Positions 49,721 to 59,367 of a stretch of DNA of 64,000 nt are shown in pieces. Under the pieces are notes generated by a model that had not been told where the DNA came from, did not search any database, and saw nothing but the letters and a program-made list of their open reading frames with translations. The stretch is from Natrinema ejinorense. GTDB taxonomy: Archaea; Halobacteriota; Halobacteria; Halobacteriales; Natrialbaceae. The stretch's first letter is position 1, and each line of letters opens with the position of its first letter. Position numbers and translations under genes: made by a program. The stretch spans positions 248,001-312,000 of the forward strand of contig NZ_NXNI01000001.1 in the NCBI RefSeq assembly GCF_002494345.1, in the 5' to 3' direction.

Positions 49721-52450
49721 ATGCCAGGAAATCCACTCCACGCAGAGGTAAGTGCTGACACAAGCGATTATGTCAGCAGTTTAGAGGTCGCACGGGCACG
49801 TACTGACGAGTTCGGCGACGAGGCCAGTCAGGCTGCCCGGCGAGTAGACCGACTCGGCGAAGATTCGGTGAAAACAGCAGCAAGGCTCGGCGGGGTGAGT
49901 GTCGCTGCAGCAGGGGCTGCCAGCGGTGTCAGTGCATACGGCTCTGCGAGTGCGACAGCGTCGACCGCCACCACCGCGCTCTCAGTCGGTATCTCGACCG
50001 CTCTCATCCCGGCACTCGGTGCCTTAGCGACGACGCTCTTCCCGTTGGCCGCCGTCGTCGGGACGCTGGCCGCAGGGGCTGGGAGTCTCGTTGCTGTCTT
50101 CGGTGGGCTTGCGGCGACCGGTGCCGTCACCCACATGGAGGAGTTGAAGACGGCGTTCGGCGAGGCGCGGACGGAGATCATGGAGCTCATCGAGCCGTTG
50201 GGAGACGTCTTCGGACCGCTCCTCGTCGACGCCGTCGAGGCGCTCCCGACGCTCGTCGAACGGATTCTTGAGGCGATCGGGCCGGTCGACCAGTTCCGCG
50301 ATGCGATGGTCGAGTACGGCGAACTCGCGATGGACGTCATCCCGCAGGTGGCGAGCGCGATCACCGATCTTGCAAGAAGTTCGCTGCCGCCGCTTCGGCG
50401 GTTCATCAGATACCTGTCGACCAACGGAGGCAGCGCCTTCGACGGGATGCTCCGCGTCACTCGCGAACTCGCGCCGGAACTCAAGACGTTCGGGGGCGCG
50501 GTGATTGACGCGATCCCGCCACTGACCGAAACGGGGACGATCGTCCTCGAGGTGCTGTTGCCAGCACTGACCAACGTTGTCGAAGTGTTGACCGGCGCTG
50601 TCGAGACGATCAACGACTTCGTGACCGAGTCGGAGGGTGTCCAGACGACTGCCGAAGCGTTCGGTGCGTTGAACGAGAGGACCGACGGTCTCGCCGCCAA
50701 GGTCGCTGCGGTCGGTGGGGCCATTGGATCCATCGGAGTTGTCATGGGCGGCGTCGTCGCGAAGATCGGAGGGCTGTCGGCTGTGATGACCGCTCTCTCG
50801 TATGCTGCAGGAGCGGTCAGCACTGCAGTCGGCGCAATCAGCGCACCGATGCTTGCCGCCGCTGCTGCAGTAGGGAGCTTCATCGCCATCGCAACCGGGC
50901 GCTTCGATGAGGTCGTCGCTGTCTTCAACAACCTCCGCAGGAAGCTTGACTCCGCGATCGGTTCGGCTGTGAGTTGGCTCAAGACATCCGGCATCAAGCT
51001 GATCGGCCAGGGCTTCCAGGCACTCGGTAAGGCGATCCGAACGGCGATTACGAATGTCACCGAGTGGCTGGCATCCGATGGGCCAAAGACGATCACCGGC
51101 AGTGTCGAGACCGTCGCCAACTATCTCGAAGAGGATGCTGTCAATGACCTCTCGACAGCAGCCAGCATCGCGTTCGACGCGATCGTCACGGCTGCCTCGA
51201 GTCTCTTGGATGGACTGACCGGACCCAATGGCGACGGGTCTGCACAGTCTTCTATCAAAACGGTTGCATCGTGGCTGCGGAACAACGGCCCCAGGATCCT
51301 CCACGCCGCTGCAAAGACGCTTTTCGGCGTGATTCTGACCGTCGCAGATACGACGATCGGCCGGCTGATTCGTGGATCCTCGTCGATCATCCAATCGGGT
51401 ATCCAGTCAATCGTCGACTGGGTCTCGAGTCTCGGGCGTGACGACCTCTATAACGCGTTCTACTCTGTCGGCCGAGGGATCCGCTCGGCGGTCCTGGCAT
51501 ACCTGAGTGTTAACGGTAAGATCTGGAACGTAACCACACGGTTCGTCAGCGATCTGAAAACCTATGTCGAATCGGGCCAGGCCTACAAGGACATCACCGC
51601 GGCGTTCGGCACGCTCCTGGATGGTGTCGAGTCGGCAGTCAAGGCGTACCTGAGCCTCAACGGCAAGATTTGGAAGGTGACGACGAAATTCGTCAGCGAT
51701 CTAAAAACGTACGTCGAGTCGGGCCAGGCGTATAAGGACATCACCGCGGCGTTCGGCACGCTCCTGGATGGAATCATCGCTGTCTTCGGCGGGCTATATG
51801 ACGGCCTTGTTGGGAATAGCACCCTCAAAGACCAGTGGCAGAAGGTCGTCGACTGGGTCAAGGGGACGGCCAAAGACAAGGTTGTGTCGGCGTTCGAGAC
51901 AGTCGCTGATGCAATCACTGAAGCACTGCAGATCAACATCAACTGGCCCGAACCCCCCGAGATCGTCAAGAAAGCGTATGAGGGCAACCTCGATATCGAT
52001 TGGCCAGACCGCCCAAGCCTCGGTGGTGGGAGCAGTGGAGGTGGCGGTGACGATAGCAGCGGTGGTGGGGACATCGGATTCTCTGACGACCCAACGTCGA
52101 CGGACGATGCGCTCGGTGGATCGATAGGCGACACGATCGGTGATACGATCGGTGGCATCAGCCCGTTCGCGAGCGGTGGCGTCGCCGAGACGCCCGGCAT
52201 CGGGATGCTCGCCGAGCAGGGACCCGAACTAATCCTCGACGCGCCGACGACGGACAAGGCCCGGGACAGCGGCGTCACTGTCGGCGACGTCGGCGACGAC
52301 ATGGAGCGCGCCCTCGAGTCGACCGACCGGACCGACGACCTGCTGGACCGCCTCGAGCGCATCGAGAGCCGTCTCGGCGATGTCGTCGCAGAGACCGGCA
52401 CCGAGGTCGAGTTCCGCGACGAGGACCGCTGGCGGGCGGTCGAACGCTAA
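49721..52450 (+). CDS. Tape measure protein
   Basis: The 909-residue protein is the longest in the tail module. It is rich in Ala and small residues, with hydrophobic segments (ALIPALGALATTLFPLAAVVG, GASGVSAYGSASATASTATT) and long amphipathic helices, typical of tape measures that fix tail length. A 48-residue unit containing KTYVESGQAYKDITAAFGTL is tandemly duplicated (about 51496-51639 and 51640-51783). Near the end a GGGSSGGGGDD linker leads to a short coiled coil (LDRLERIESRLGDVVAE). Confidence 0.88.
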   Translation: MPGNPLHAEVSADTSDYVSSLEVARARTDEFGDEASQAARRVDRLGEDSVKTAARLGGVSVAAAGAASGVSAYGSASATASTATTALSVGISTALIPALGALATTLFPLAAVVGTLAAGAGSLVAVFGGLAATGAVTHMEELKTAFGEARTEIMELIEPLGDVFGPLLVDAVEALPTLVERILEAIGPVDQFRDAMVEYGELAMDVIPQVASAITDLARSSLPPLRRFIRYLSTNGGSAFDGMLRVTRELAPELKTFGGAVIDAIPPLTETGTIVLEVLLPALTNVVEVLTGAVETINDFVTESEGVQTTAEAFGALNERTDGLAAKVAAVGGAIGSIGVVMGGVVAKIGGLSAVMTALSYAAGAVSTAVGAISAPMLAAAAAVGSFIAIATGRFDEVVAVFNNLRRKLDSAIGSAVSWLKTSGIKLIGQGFQALGKAIRTAITNVTEWLASDGPKTITGSVETVANYLEEDAVNDLSTAASIAFDAIVTAASSLLDGLTGPNGDGSAQSSIKTVASWLRNNGPRILHAAAKTLFGVILTVADTTIGRLIRGSSSIIQSGIQSIVDWVSSLGRDDLYNAFYSVGRGIRSAVLAYLSVNGKIWNVTTRFVSDLKTYVESGQAYKDITAAFGTLLDGVESAVKAYLSLNGKIWKVTTKFVSDLKTYVESGQAYKDITAAFGTLLDGIIAVFGGLYDGLVGNSTLKDQWQKVVDWVKGTAKDKVVSAFETVADAITEALQININWPEPPEIVKKAYEGNLDIDWPDRPSLGGGSSGGGGDDSSGGGDIGFSDDPTSTDDALGGSIGDTIGDTIGGISPFASGGVAETPGIGMLAEQGPELILDAPTTDKARDSGVTVGDVGDDMERALESTDRTDDLLDRLERIESRLGDVVAETGTEVEFRDEDRWRAVER

Positions 52451-52459
52451 TCCTCAGAC

Positions 52460-54439
52460 ATGCTCACACTGCGAATCGAACACACTGACGGCACAGTCTC
52501 GGAACTCGACGCCATCCGCGCGTCGCGGACCGAGGACTTGGACGAACAGGCACGCGCCGAAGCGACGGTATATCGCTCGGACTGGAGCAACGTTGAGGAC
52601 GATCTCGACGAACGCAACGACAAACTGTTCGTCGCAGCCGGCGGCACGGATGTCTTCGGCGGTCGCTTCGAGGACAGTCAAAGCGAGGGCGGGACCGTCT
52701 CGGTCCAACTCTCGAGCCCGGAGACTGACGCTTCCGACGCCGAGCCGACGCCGGCGAACCTGACGTATCAGAACGTCGCGGACAGCACGATCGTCACCGA
52801 CGCGATCACGGCGGTCGACACGCTGTCAGCGGGTACGATCGAGACGGTCGCCTCGGCGATCTCCTACTCGGCGAGCCACGCATCGCGAAGCAAGCAGATC
52901 CGCGACCAGCGCAAGGCCACCGGCGCGGAGATCCGGTACAACGCCGACTGGACGGTCGACTATCTCGACCGGCGTGGGTCGGATCGCAACATCACACTCG
53001 GGCCCGCGGAGGGCAACATCGGCGACGGCTTCTCCAAGACGCTCGACATCCGCGAGGAAGTCACGCACGTCCGCGCACTCGGCGCGCAGGACGGCCCGGA
53101 CCAGCGGACGGCAGAGGCGGTCGTCTCCGGCTACTCCGCCGGCGAACGCCCCGTCTGGCGGCGCGTCGAGGACAAGGAGATCATCGATCAAGACCGGCTC
53201 GAGGAACTGGCCCAAACACAAGTCCAAGAGTACGACGGCGAGCCGCGGGCGATCGAGGTCCAGGCGACCGTCTTCGGCGTCGACCTCGCGCTCGGCGATC
53301 GTGTCGACGTCGACTACCCCGAGGAAAACATCTCCCGCTCGCTTCGTGTGGTCACGCTGACGACGCGCTGGGACGGGCAAGGCAAAACGCAGCAGGTCAC
53401 GCTCTCGAATCGCTTCCGGACGCGGTCGAGCAATCAGGGCGACGCGAAGCGAAACACCGATCTCCAGAAGTTCAATCGCGGGTATCAGGGGTTCGTCGAT
53501 AGGAGCCAGGCCACCTCGGGGTGGAACCCGGCGGAAAGCGGCACACCCCAGACGCTCGAGATCCCAAACTGGCCGGACGACATCGTCAAAGAACAGACCG
53601 TCGAACTGACCGTCCAGGGCCGTGCATGGCGATCGCCGGTCGAAAGCGTCGGACACGAACACAAGTTTAGCTGGCGGCACTCTCACGGCGTCGACACGAC
53701 GAGCTCGAACAACAGCGACTACCAGACGGTCGTCGCGACTGGCCGGGCCGGTTACAGTTCGCCACAGACGCTCGACGACAGCTGGTCGACTATCGGCTCC
53801 GTTCCGACCAGCGGTTCGTTCAGTGTCGATACATCCGAGGTGGCGGTGGTTGCGGCCCTAACACCGACGAACAGCCCAGGCGGGATGGGCGTTCGGAGCC
53901 TTTCCGTGCGGCTCAAAAACGACTCATCCGGTGACTACTATCCAGACTCCGACGGCATCCGTGTGCGCGAGATCACCGAATCCCCCATCCCTTTCCCGGC
54001 ACTCGAGGCTCCCGAAAACGCAAACGGAGACTCCTACTCGCTTGAAGCCACTACGGATTTCACCAGCGAATACGGATCGCTCGACATCGCAGTTGCGGCA
54101 GGCTACTGGGCCGACGGCCAACACGTCCACGGAGTCGACAGTACAACCACCGAGGGCGGTGTCAACCAAGACACGACCTCGAGCGAGGCGGCGTTTCAAC
54201 CTGGCGTGACGACGACGTTCAACGGCTCCGAGTACTACCCCAGCGACATCACGATCACGGTCAACGGGACTCAGATCGCGACGATCTCCGGCGACAACAC
54301 CACAAGCTGGGAGGAGACGATCAACCTCACTGGGGAACTCCAAGCGGGGTCGAACACGATCACGGCCGAACCCGCTGACCGAGGCGAACTGAACCTCGTC
54401 CTCTCGTCGGAGCTGTTCCGCAGAGGGCGAACGAACTAA
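52460..54439 (+). CDS. Tail hub/baseplate-like protein
   Basis: The 659-residue protein follows the tape measure. Residues about 1-310 resemble tail-hub proteins (LRIEHTDGTVSELDAIRAS, VDTLSAGTIETVASAISYS, VFGVDLALGDRVDVDYPEE, TTRWDGQGKTQQVTLSNRF), and the rest is beta-rich with Gly/Ser/Thr-rich strands and a carbohydrate-binding-like ending (YPSDITITVNGTQIATISGD). A role at the tail tip is likely from order; receptor binding by the C-terminal part is inference. Confidence 0.7.
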   Translation: MLTLRIEHTDGTVSELDAIRASRTEDLDEQARAEATVYRSDWSNVEDDLDERNDKLFVAAGGTDVFGGRFEDSQSEGGTVSVQLSSPETDASDAEPTPANLTYQNVADSTIVTDAITAVDTLSAGTIETVASAISYSASHASRSKQIRDQRKATGAEIRYNADWTVDYLDRRGSDRNITLGPAEGNIGDGFSKTLDIREEVTHVRALGAQDGPDQRTAEAVVSGYSAGERPVWRRVEDKEIIDQDRLEELAQTQVQEYDGEPRAIEVQATVFGVDLALGDRVDVDYPEENISRSLRVVTLTTRWDGQGKTQQVTLSNRFRTRSSNQGDAKRNTDLQKFNRGYQGFVDRSQATSGWNPAESGTPQTLEIPNWPDDIVKEQTVELTVQGRAWRSPVESVGHEHKFSWRHSHGVDTTSSNNSDYQTVVATGRAGYSSPQTLDDSWSTIGSVPTSGSFSVDTSEVAVVAALTPTNSPGGMGVRSLSVRLKNDSSGDYYPDSDGIRVREITESPIPFPALEAPENANGDSYSLEATTDFTSEYGSLDIAVAAGYWADGQHVHGVDSTTTEGGVNQDTTSSEAAFQPGVTTTFNGSEYYPSDITITVNGTQIATISGDNTTSWEETINLTGELQAGSNTITAEPADRGELNLVLSSELFRRGRTN

Positions 54440-54454
54440 CCCTGAGATAGACCC

Positions 54455-54841
54455 ATGTCAAACTTCAACGCAGCAGGATTCACCGACCTCAGACAGTACA
54501 TCACATCGACAAACGGCTGGACACACGTCGCGCTGATCGACGACGCAGGCAACGAAGAAACTCGTATCGATATCCACAACGACAGTCGCGCCAGTTGGAG
54601 CGACGCGAGTACGAACCCGACCGATCTCACGATCACGCTCTCGGGTTCGGACAGCGACATCGCAGCCCCGGTTACGCTCGAGCGCGCAGAACTGCATCCG
54701 AGTTCTTCGTCGACGACAGCGATGCATGACGGGCCACTTCAGGGCGAGATCGACGGGACGCTGCAGGCTGCAGCCGTCACGATCGGCTCGGATACCGACG
54801 AGGGGACAGTGACTTACACTGTCGAACTACCGACGCAGTAA
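54455..54841 (+). CDS. Tail-tip protein, unknown
   Basis: The 128-residue protein (GFTDLRQYITSTNGWTHVAL, ADLTITLSGSDSDI-like strands, TDEGTVTYTVELPTQ) is beta-rich and stands between the hub-like and the large propeller protein. No family recognised; probable tail-tip component from position. Confidence 0.52.
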   Translation: MSNFNAAGFTDLRQYITSTNGWTHVALIDDAGNEETRIDIHNDSRASWSDASTNPTDLTITLSGSDSDIAAPVTLERAELHPSSSSTTAMHDGPLQGEIDGTLQAAAVTIGSDTDEGTVTYTVELPTQ

Positions 54842-54845
54842 ATCC

Positions 54846-57506
54846 ATGCTCGAGAACCCGGAGGATCTTGTTGATACCGACAATCAGCACACGGGGACGT
54901 TTCTGGACACTGACGGCGAGATACGCAACACGTTCATCTTCGAGGTCGCCACAGAACACTACGAATTCGTGGAAGCCGCCGAAGACGGCCTGATCTTCGA
55001 TGCTGACCTGCGATTCGATCGGACCGCGTTCGGCGATTGGGTCCTCGAGCAGCATCCTAACTGGGACAAACTTCCAGACCATGCTATCGAGAATATCTTC
55101 GACAGCAACCGCTGGGATCTCGCAGACGACGCCAGCGACACGGCAGTCGAGTTCCTGGTCTCGGACATGGATGAACCGCCTGTCGAGGCGGTCAAAGGCC
55201 AGCTACTCGAAATCGGCTCGACGACGCTGAACCTCCGGGACCAGCAGTCAGCGACGACATCCGTTCGAGTCAAGACGACCGATCCAGAGGGGCCGTGGGA
55301 GAGTCCGGGCGTTCGACTGCGATTTGGCCATGGGTCGACTGACTGGTCTCTCTCACAGACGCTTTCCGAGGCGAACAGCACGAGCTACGCGACCTCTTGG
55401 TCCCCGAACGGGTCCTACCTCGCGTATGGGGAGTACGACGGGAACGTCTACGTCCACTCGATGAGTGACTGGTCGCTGGCAACGACCCTGTCGGCGGCAG
55501 GCAGTTCTATCGAAGATATTGGCTGGGCACCCGACAGTTCATATATTGCGTACGGGTCAACTGACGATAACGTCTACATCCATTCTGTCTCTGATTGGGG
55601 GCTTTCACAGACTCTCTCTCAAGCCGGGAATAGCGTCTACGGAGTGGACTGGTCGCCAGACGGAAATTACATTGCGTACGGGTCAACTGACAATAACGTC
55701 TACATCCATGCTACGAGTGACTGGTCGCCAATAGCCGACAGCCCCCTCTCCCAATCTGGAAATAGTGTCTACACGGTCGCTTGGTCGGCGGATAGTAGTT
55801 ATATCTCATATGGTACTAGCGGGAACAGCGTTCACGTCCACACGACGAACGACTGGTCTCCGATAGCTGACAGCCCCCTCTCTGCGGCGACTGGGGTCGT
55901 CCGTAGTATTGATTGGGAACCAAACACGAATTATGTCGCGTACGGGTCAGATGATGAAAACGTCTACATCCACGCGACAAGCGACTGGTCGCCGATAGCC
56001 AATAGCCCGCTCACTCAAGCGACGCGTAGAGTCACTTCGGTGGCCTGGTCTCCAGATGCGAGCTATCTCGCGTACGGCTCCTACGATAGCAACACCTACG
56101 TCCATCTGACGAGCGATTGGACGCTGGATGTGACTCTCACTGAAGCAAGTGGATCCTACCCCTACGTCAACTCAGTTACCTGGGCCCCAGGGACCGATAA
56201 TATCGCCTATACTGGCGCATCTGACCTCAACACCTACGTCCACAACGCACCATCGGCCGACTTCGTCGTCACGGTCTCGTCGACGAACAGTCCCATCGAC
56301 GAGAACGAGACGCTGACAGTCGACACGCAGATCGATAACCAGGGCGGGAAGGCCGGCGAGCAAGAGATTACGCTCGAAATTGGGGGAACACTCGAGGACT
56401 CGCAAACGGTCAGCCTGGATGCGAGCACGTCGACGACGATCGTCCTCGAGTGGCCGACCGAAGTCGGGGACCACGGATCGAAGACTGCGACCGTCTCGAG
56501 TAACGATGATAGCGATTCGACCAGCGTCTTAGTTCGGTTCGATCGGACGGTCACCGCCACCGGATCAGGCTCGGCGACCGTGTCACGCGAGTGGACGAGT
56601 TCGCGATCGACAACGGCCAGTGGGACCGGAAGTGCGACGATCTCGCGGACAGCTACGGCGGATCGGTCTCTGCTGGCGTCCGGCACCGGCGGCGCGGCGA
56701 TCTCGCGAACTGCGATGTCCGATCGTACGGTCGTGGCAACCGGCACTGGCAGCGCGATCGTCCGATTCGACTTCGCCGGCTGGGCGATCGGTCGCCGAAT
56801 GATCCAGGCGACGGAACCCGAACTCTCGCCGAAGACGCTCTCGTTGTCCTTCGAGGCCACACGTGATGATATCGACCACTGGCGACAGTTCGACCGCGCT
56901 GGCGATGTCGGCATTCAGGTGGGCTACGGCGGCCAGTTCCGTGCGATCGACTCCGCCGGTCGTGATAACCCGACGATCGTCGAGGCTCCTGACTCGGAGC
57001 AGCCCCCATTCCAAGCTGGATCGGAGTGGTACATCAATAGCTACGAGGAAGAGCAAGTCGCGGCTGACCGCTTCCAGCTTACGCTGACGTTCCAGCGCCT
57101 CGAGCCGCGATCGCCGGCGTTCGACCCCGTCGACGAGGCCGGCGGATTCTGGACGATCGATACCAACCGCGGTACGATCGCCCTCGAGGACCGGCAGGTT
57201 GGACAGGTCTCGCGCTCCGGGACGACGACGGGCGGGACGACTACACTCCCGCTGCGACTAACCCCCGAGCAGGCGGCGATGCTCGCGGACACGGCGACCG
57301 TCCCTGATGCGGTCGTCGAGCGGATCGTCCCCGATGGCCCGGATCGTCTCGAAGACTCGAGCAACGGCCAGCAGACTGTGACGATCACGGCCCCCAGCGG
57401 GACGGGGTTCGAGAGTGGCGATTATTTGCTCCAGAACTGGTCACTCTCTCACGGGGGTTATCAGGAGCACCGGTGGCGGGTTGATCTGGAGATCGCCGAG
57501 AGGTGA
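54846..57506 (+). CDS. Giant tail protein with seven-bladed WD40-like propeller
   Basis: The 886-residue product has distinct parts. Residues 1-160: viral tail-type N-terminus. About 161-468: seven repeats of about 42-44 residues with the pattern DWS, VxWSPDxSYIAYGS, NVYIHATS, i.e. a WD40-like propeller. About 470-560: CARDB-like beta domain (FVVTVSSTNSPIDENETLTV). About 565-640: four 20-residue TATGSGSATVSR-type repeats. About 640-886: C-terminal tail-type domain (SLSFEATRDDIDHWRQFDRA). The propeller-coding DNA is visibly less GC-rich than its flanks. A receptor-binding role is inferred. Confidence 0.75.
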   Translation: MLENPEDLVDTDNQHTGTFLDTDGEIRNTFIFEVATEHYEFVEAAEDGLIFDADLRFDRTAFGDWVLEQHPNWDKLPDHAIENIFDSNRWDLADDASDTAVEFLVSDMDEPPVEAVKGQLLEIGSTTLNLRDQQSATTSVRVKTTDPEGPWESPGVRLRFGHGSTDWSLSQTLSEANSTSYATSWSPNGSYLAYGEYDGNVYVHSMSDWSLATTLSAAGSSIEDIGWAPDSSYIAYGSTDDNVYIHSVSDWGLSQTLSQAGNSVYGVDWSPDGNYIAYGSTDNNVYIHATSDWSPIADSPLSQSGNSVYTVAWSADSSYISYGTSGNSVHVHTTNDWSPIADSPLSAATGVVRSIDWEPNTNYVAYGSDDENVYIHATSDWSPIANSPLTQATRRVTSVAWSPDASYLAYGSYDSNTYVHLTSDWTLDVTLTEASGSYPYVNSVTWAPGTDNIAYTGASDLNTYVHNAPSADFVVTVSSTNSPIDENETLTVDTQIDNQGGKAGEQEITLEIGGTLEDSQTVSLDASTSTTIVLEWPTEVGDHGSKTATVSSNDDSDSTSVLVRFDRTVTATGSGSATVSREWTSSRSTTASGTGSATISRTATADRSLLASGTGGAAISRTAMSDRTVVATGTGSAIVRFDFAGWAIGRRMIQATEPELSPKTLSLSFEATRDDIDHWRQFDRAGDVGIQVGYGGQFRAIDSAGRDNPTIVEAPDSEQPPFQAGSEWYINSYEEEQVAADRFQLTLTFQRLEPRSPAFDPVDEAGGFWTIDTNRGTIALEDRQVGQVSRSGTTTGGTTTLPLRLTPEQAAMLADTATVPDAVVERIVPDGPDRLEDSSNGQQTVTITAPSGTGFESGDYLLQNWSLSHGGYQEHRWRVDLEIAER

Positions 57507-57509
57507 GTG

Positions 57510-58055
57510 CTACTCGAGTCGGAAGGTTGTGGACTTGGTTTCGCTGACCTCTCCGCTGTTCTCGTCCTTGACAGTAACCTCTGCACGGTACTCGCCAGCA
57601 GGCCAGTCACTTCTTGGGTTGAGATAAACGCTCTGCTCATAGCGCCCCCACCCACTTTCCCCAGTCAGTTCGGAGTTTGTCTCAGAGATATTCACGCGCC
57701 GTATGTCATCGGGCCCATAGAGATCGTACTGGTATGTGTACTCAAGCTCACCCTCATCGATGTAAATTGTAAACTGGAACGCACTCCAGTTTCGTTCACC
57801 CAACGATCCAGACTCGATCGCGTTGTCTTCCATATCACCTGGCTCCTGCCACTCGCTGACGAGTTCGATCTTCCCCACCTCCGGTGGGCCTGGTTCTTCG
57901 CTACTGCTTGGTTGCCCCTCTCCCGTATTGCCCTCTTCAGGACTCTCAGACCCATCGTCACTGTCAGGGTCATCACTGGTTTCGTCGCTCGAGCAGCCGG
58001 CGAGGATCGTCGAAAGTGTGGCACAACCTCCGAGGAGGACGTTCCGTCGGTTCAT
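57510..58055 (-). CDS. Provirus-encoded lipoprotein 1
   Basis: The 181-residue protein starts NRRNVLLGGCATLSTILAGCSS, a Tat-like RR leader with lipobox LAGC, then a Ser/Asp/Glu-rich linker and a beta-rich domain (IELVSEWQEPGDMEDNAIES, FTIYIDEGELEYTYQYDLY, GEYRAEVTVKDENSG). It should sit on the outer membrane face. The gene is convergent with the tail gene (3 bases between) and has a promoter region almost identical to that of lipoprotein 2. A lysogenic-conversion role is possible. Confidence 0.75.
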   Translation of the reverse strand: MNRRNVLLGGCATLSTILAGCSSDETSDDPDSDDGSESPEEGNTGEGQPSSSEEPGPPEVGKIELVSEWQEPGDMEDNAIESGSLGERNWSAFQFTIYIDEGELEYTYQYDLYGPDDIRRVNISETNSELTGESGWGRYEQSVYLNPRSDWPAGEYRAEVTVKDENSGEVSETKSTTFRLE

Positions 58056-58090
58056 ATCACGCTGATTGGACGGTTTCGTGATAAGACTGT
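58053..58090 (-). promoter_or_regulatory. Promoter of lipoprotein 1, shared motif
   Basis: On the minus strand CTTATCACGAAACC (about 58069-58082) lies about 14-27 bases before the ATG at 58055, with a TCCAATC segment between. The same arrangement with almost the same bases stands before lipoprotein 2 (62774). CTTAT is the TATA-like core; transcripts would be leaderless. Confidence 0.6.
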
Positions 58091-58094
58091 CGCG

Positions 58095-58310
58095 CTATTC
58101 GCCGATCTCGAGCGCGTCGACGGCCTCTGCAGGCCCGACATCGTGATCGACGAGCCGATCGGCGGCCAACTGCCAGGCGCGCTCGGCGAGCTCGGGATCA
58201 GCTTGCTCGTAGTGAACTGAGAACTCGGCCAGTGCGACGGCGATCAGGAGGTCCTCTCGTCGATCAGTGAGCATCGCCGGCGTTGGCCGGGGCTTCGGAT
58301 AAAAAGTCAC
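58095..58310 (-). CDS. Small viral protein, unknown
   Basis: The 71-residue protein is mainly helical (EDLLIAVALAEFSVHYEQAD, PELAERAWQLAADRLVDHD). An internal ATG at 58274 is an alternative start. It stands upstream of lipoprotein 1 on the same strand. Unknown function. Confidence 0.5.
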   Translation of the reverse strand: MTFYPKPRPTPAMLTDRREDLLIAVALAEFSVHYEQADPELAERAWQLAADRLVDHDVGPAEAVDALEIGE

Positions 58311-58369
58311 GGCGCTTCACATCAGATCACGGGGATACTTCTTTGTAGAGTCCATCAATATGTTGGAAT

Positions 58370-58711
58370 ATGGAGTGTGTTATCTGCGGAGAAGATCGGA
58401 GGTCGAAAGGCTCGCTTATGGAGATGGGGCCGCCAATGGAGTCAGTTGGCGTAATTTGTCAACGGTGCTTTCGGGGTCTGAAGAACAACCGACCCGATTC
58501 GATGGGGTGTGGCTACAACACCGAGGACAAGCCCTGTTTAAATGAAGCAGACTATGCCACGAAGACACTCGAGCGTCTTCGGAGAGTAGGAGAAGTTACC
58601 TCAGAAGCGACTGAAAAACCAGACGAACTCCTCCTCTGCGAAGAGCATTTCGAGAAAATAGAGAACGGTGAAAAACCGCTCTGGCTGCCAGACCGAACAA
58701 AGAGATTCTAA
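58370..58711 (+). CDS. Zinc-binding viral protein
   Basis: The 113-residue protein has CVICGEDRRSKG, CQRCFRGL, a CGYNTEDKPCLNE segment and CEEHFEKIENG, several Cys/His ligands suggesting a zinc-ribbon or treble-clef. It is AT-richer than neighbours. Its TAA overlaps the stop of the convergent J-domain gene (58708-58711). Confidence 0.6.
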   Translation: MECVICGEDRRSKGSLMEMGPPMESVGVICQRCFRGLKNNRPDSMGCGYNTEDKPCLNEADYATKTLERLRRVGEVTSEATEKPDELLLCEEHFEKIENGEKPLWLPDRTKRF

Positions 58712-59367
58712 TCAAGTAGTACGTCCCGCGCCTGCTTTAGCTTCTGAAACCGTCTGCTCGAGCCGCCCGTATCGGGGTGGCCCTCGAGGTCTTTCACCTG
58801 TGTCTTGAACGCCGCCTGGACGATTTCATCCGGCGCGTCCGGTGCGACCTCGAGGACCTCGTGTGGTTCCTCGTCGAGTCCATCATCGTTGCTCGAGGCG
58901 GGCGGCGCGGCGATCGCCTCTTCGTCAGCTGGAGGGAGTCGGGCGGTCTCGACTGTATCGGCGGCAGTCCGGACCCCGCAGCGCTCGGCCAGGCGCTGTC
59001 GGCGGGCCCAGAGTGCAATCGCTCGTGCGTTCTCGCGCTGGGTCTCCCAGCAGTCGCACGAGACAGCGAACTCTTCGTCGGCCGTCGCCTTTTCGCGCCG
59101 GAAGTACGCCGCGACGCCGACGTCGTCGGGCCTGTCGTGTTGGTGGGGGATGTTCGGTCTGTCCACGTAGTGCTGGCTCGCCGTCTCGATCTGGACGCTG
59201 CCCTCGGTGGCTTCCCACTTCTCGAGCTCGTCGACGATCGACTGGAACGACTCTTTGCGCGTCGGTGAGAGATCGCCCGGGTAGGGTTCGCGGTCGGCTG
59301 GGTCGGTTCGATCGTGGCCTCGAGGCCAGTCAATAGTCCGCTCGTCGGTGGACTGGGTGCTACTCAT
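58708..59367 (-). CDS. J-domain (DnaJ-like) viral protein
   Basis: The 219-residue protein ends with a J domain: PHEVLEVAPDAPDEIVQAAF, VKDLEGHPDTGGSSRRFQKL, including the invariant HPD motif. The first 150 residues are charged and viral-specific (VAAYFRREKATADEEFAVSC). J proteins activate Hsp70 (DnaK); a virus-encoded J protein could steer host DnaK to viral assembly or repressor turnover. A start at 59376 would add three residues. It overlaps the winged-helix gene by 8 bases, same operon. Confidence 0.75.
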   Translation of the reverse strand: MSSTQSTDERTIDWPRGHDRTDPADREPYPGDLSPTRKESFQSIVDELEKWEATEGSVQIETASQHYVDRPNIPHQHDRPDDVGVAAYFRREKATADEEFAVSCDCWETQRENARAIALWARRQRLAERCGVRTAADTVETARLPPADEEAIAAPPASSNDDGLDEEPHEVLEVAPDAPDEIVQAAFKTQVKDLEGHPDTGGSSRRFQKLKQARDVLLD

